Shown piece by piece: positions 5,462-5,482 of a DNA stretch of 5,482 nt. The stretch lies in the NCBI GenBank assembly GCA_023264215.1, contig JALQSY010000124.1:1-5482 (forward strand). Direction: 5' to 3'. Source of the DNA: Candidatus Nanopelagicales bacterium (GTDB lineage: Bacteria; Actinomycetota; Actinomycetes; S36-B12). The notes under the pieces were generated by a model. It was not told the DNA's origin and made no database searches. It saw only the letters and a list, made by a program, of their open reading frames with translations. The position numbers and the translations under genes were made by a program. Every line of letters begins with the position of its first letter. Position 1 is the stretch's first letter.

Positions 5462-5482
5462 ATGGCTCGCATGACCGCGGAG
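5462..5482 (+). CDS. Start of the next head/neck gene (partial, cut by window end)
   Basis: GGGAGG (5452-5457) precedes an ATG at 5462 by four bases, starting MARMTAE before the window ends. A second in-frame ATG at 5471 has a 13-base gap, so neither spacing is ideal. Only seven codons are visible and no product can be assigned. By position after DUF4054 it should be another neck or head-tail joining gene. Confidence 0.5.

Overview
The window is a stretch of the head-morphogenesis module of a tailed bacteriophage or prophage (Caudoviricetes). The DNA is very GC-rich (about 70% by eye) with strong G/C preference at third codon positions. The start codons, TGATG/TAGTG couplings and a promoter without a ribosome binding site all fit an actinomycete (Actinomycetota) host. 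The species cannot be named from this window, and whether the phage is integrated or free is not visible.

All supported genes lie on the + strand and are tightly packed. In order: (1) the 3' end of a gene that begins with an FtsK/SpoIIIE-type P-loop segment and ends in an unrelated beta-rich tail (2-334); (2) a Mu gpF / SPP1 gp7-like minor head protein (334-1404); (3) a DUF2213-type prohead protease with a C-terminal scaffold-like region (1436-2518); (4) a capsid cement/decoration protein carrying two inserted beta-rich domains (2523-3659); (5) a DUF2184-type major capsid protein (3671-4789); (6) a 71-residue unknown protein (4832-5047); (7) a DUF4054-type head-completion/connector protein (5047-5448); (8) the first codons of the next gene (5462 onward). 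There is no gene-free stretch longer than about 45 bases.

The genes fit one assembly pathway. The minor head protein enters with the portal. The scaffold region would guide capsid protein assembly and the protease would then clear it. The cement protein would lock the expanded shell, and the DUF4054 protein would begin the neck on which the tail docks.

The most interesting signals are regulatory. At 1400-1435 a long imperfect palindrome exactly fills the gap between the minor head gene and the protease gene. It overlaps a good sigma-70-like promoter (GTGACA, 17 bases, TAGACT) whose predicted first transcribed base is the A of the protease ATG, so that gene looks leaderless. Inside the protease gene, a strong Shine-Dalgarno sequence and an in-frame GTG sit where the scaffold-like part begins, suggesting a separately made scaffold as in lambda C/Nu3. 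A UUCG-capped hairpin follows the capsid gene and could set the capsid to connector ratio. The abrupt FtsK-to-phage transition near base 190 is either a recombination scar or an assembly chimera.
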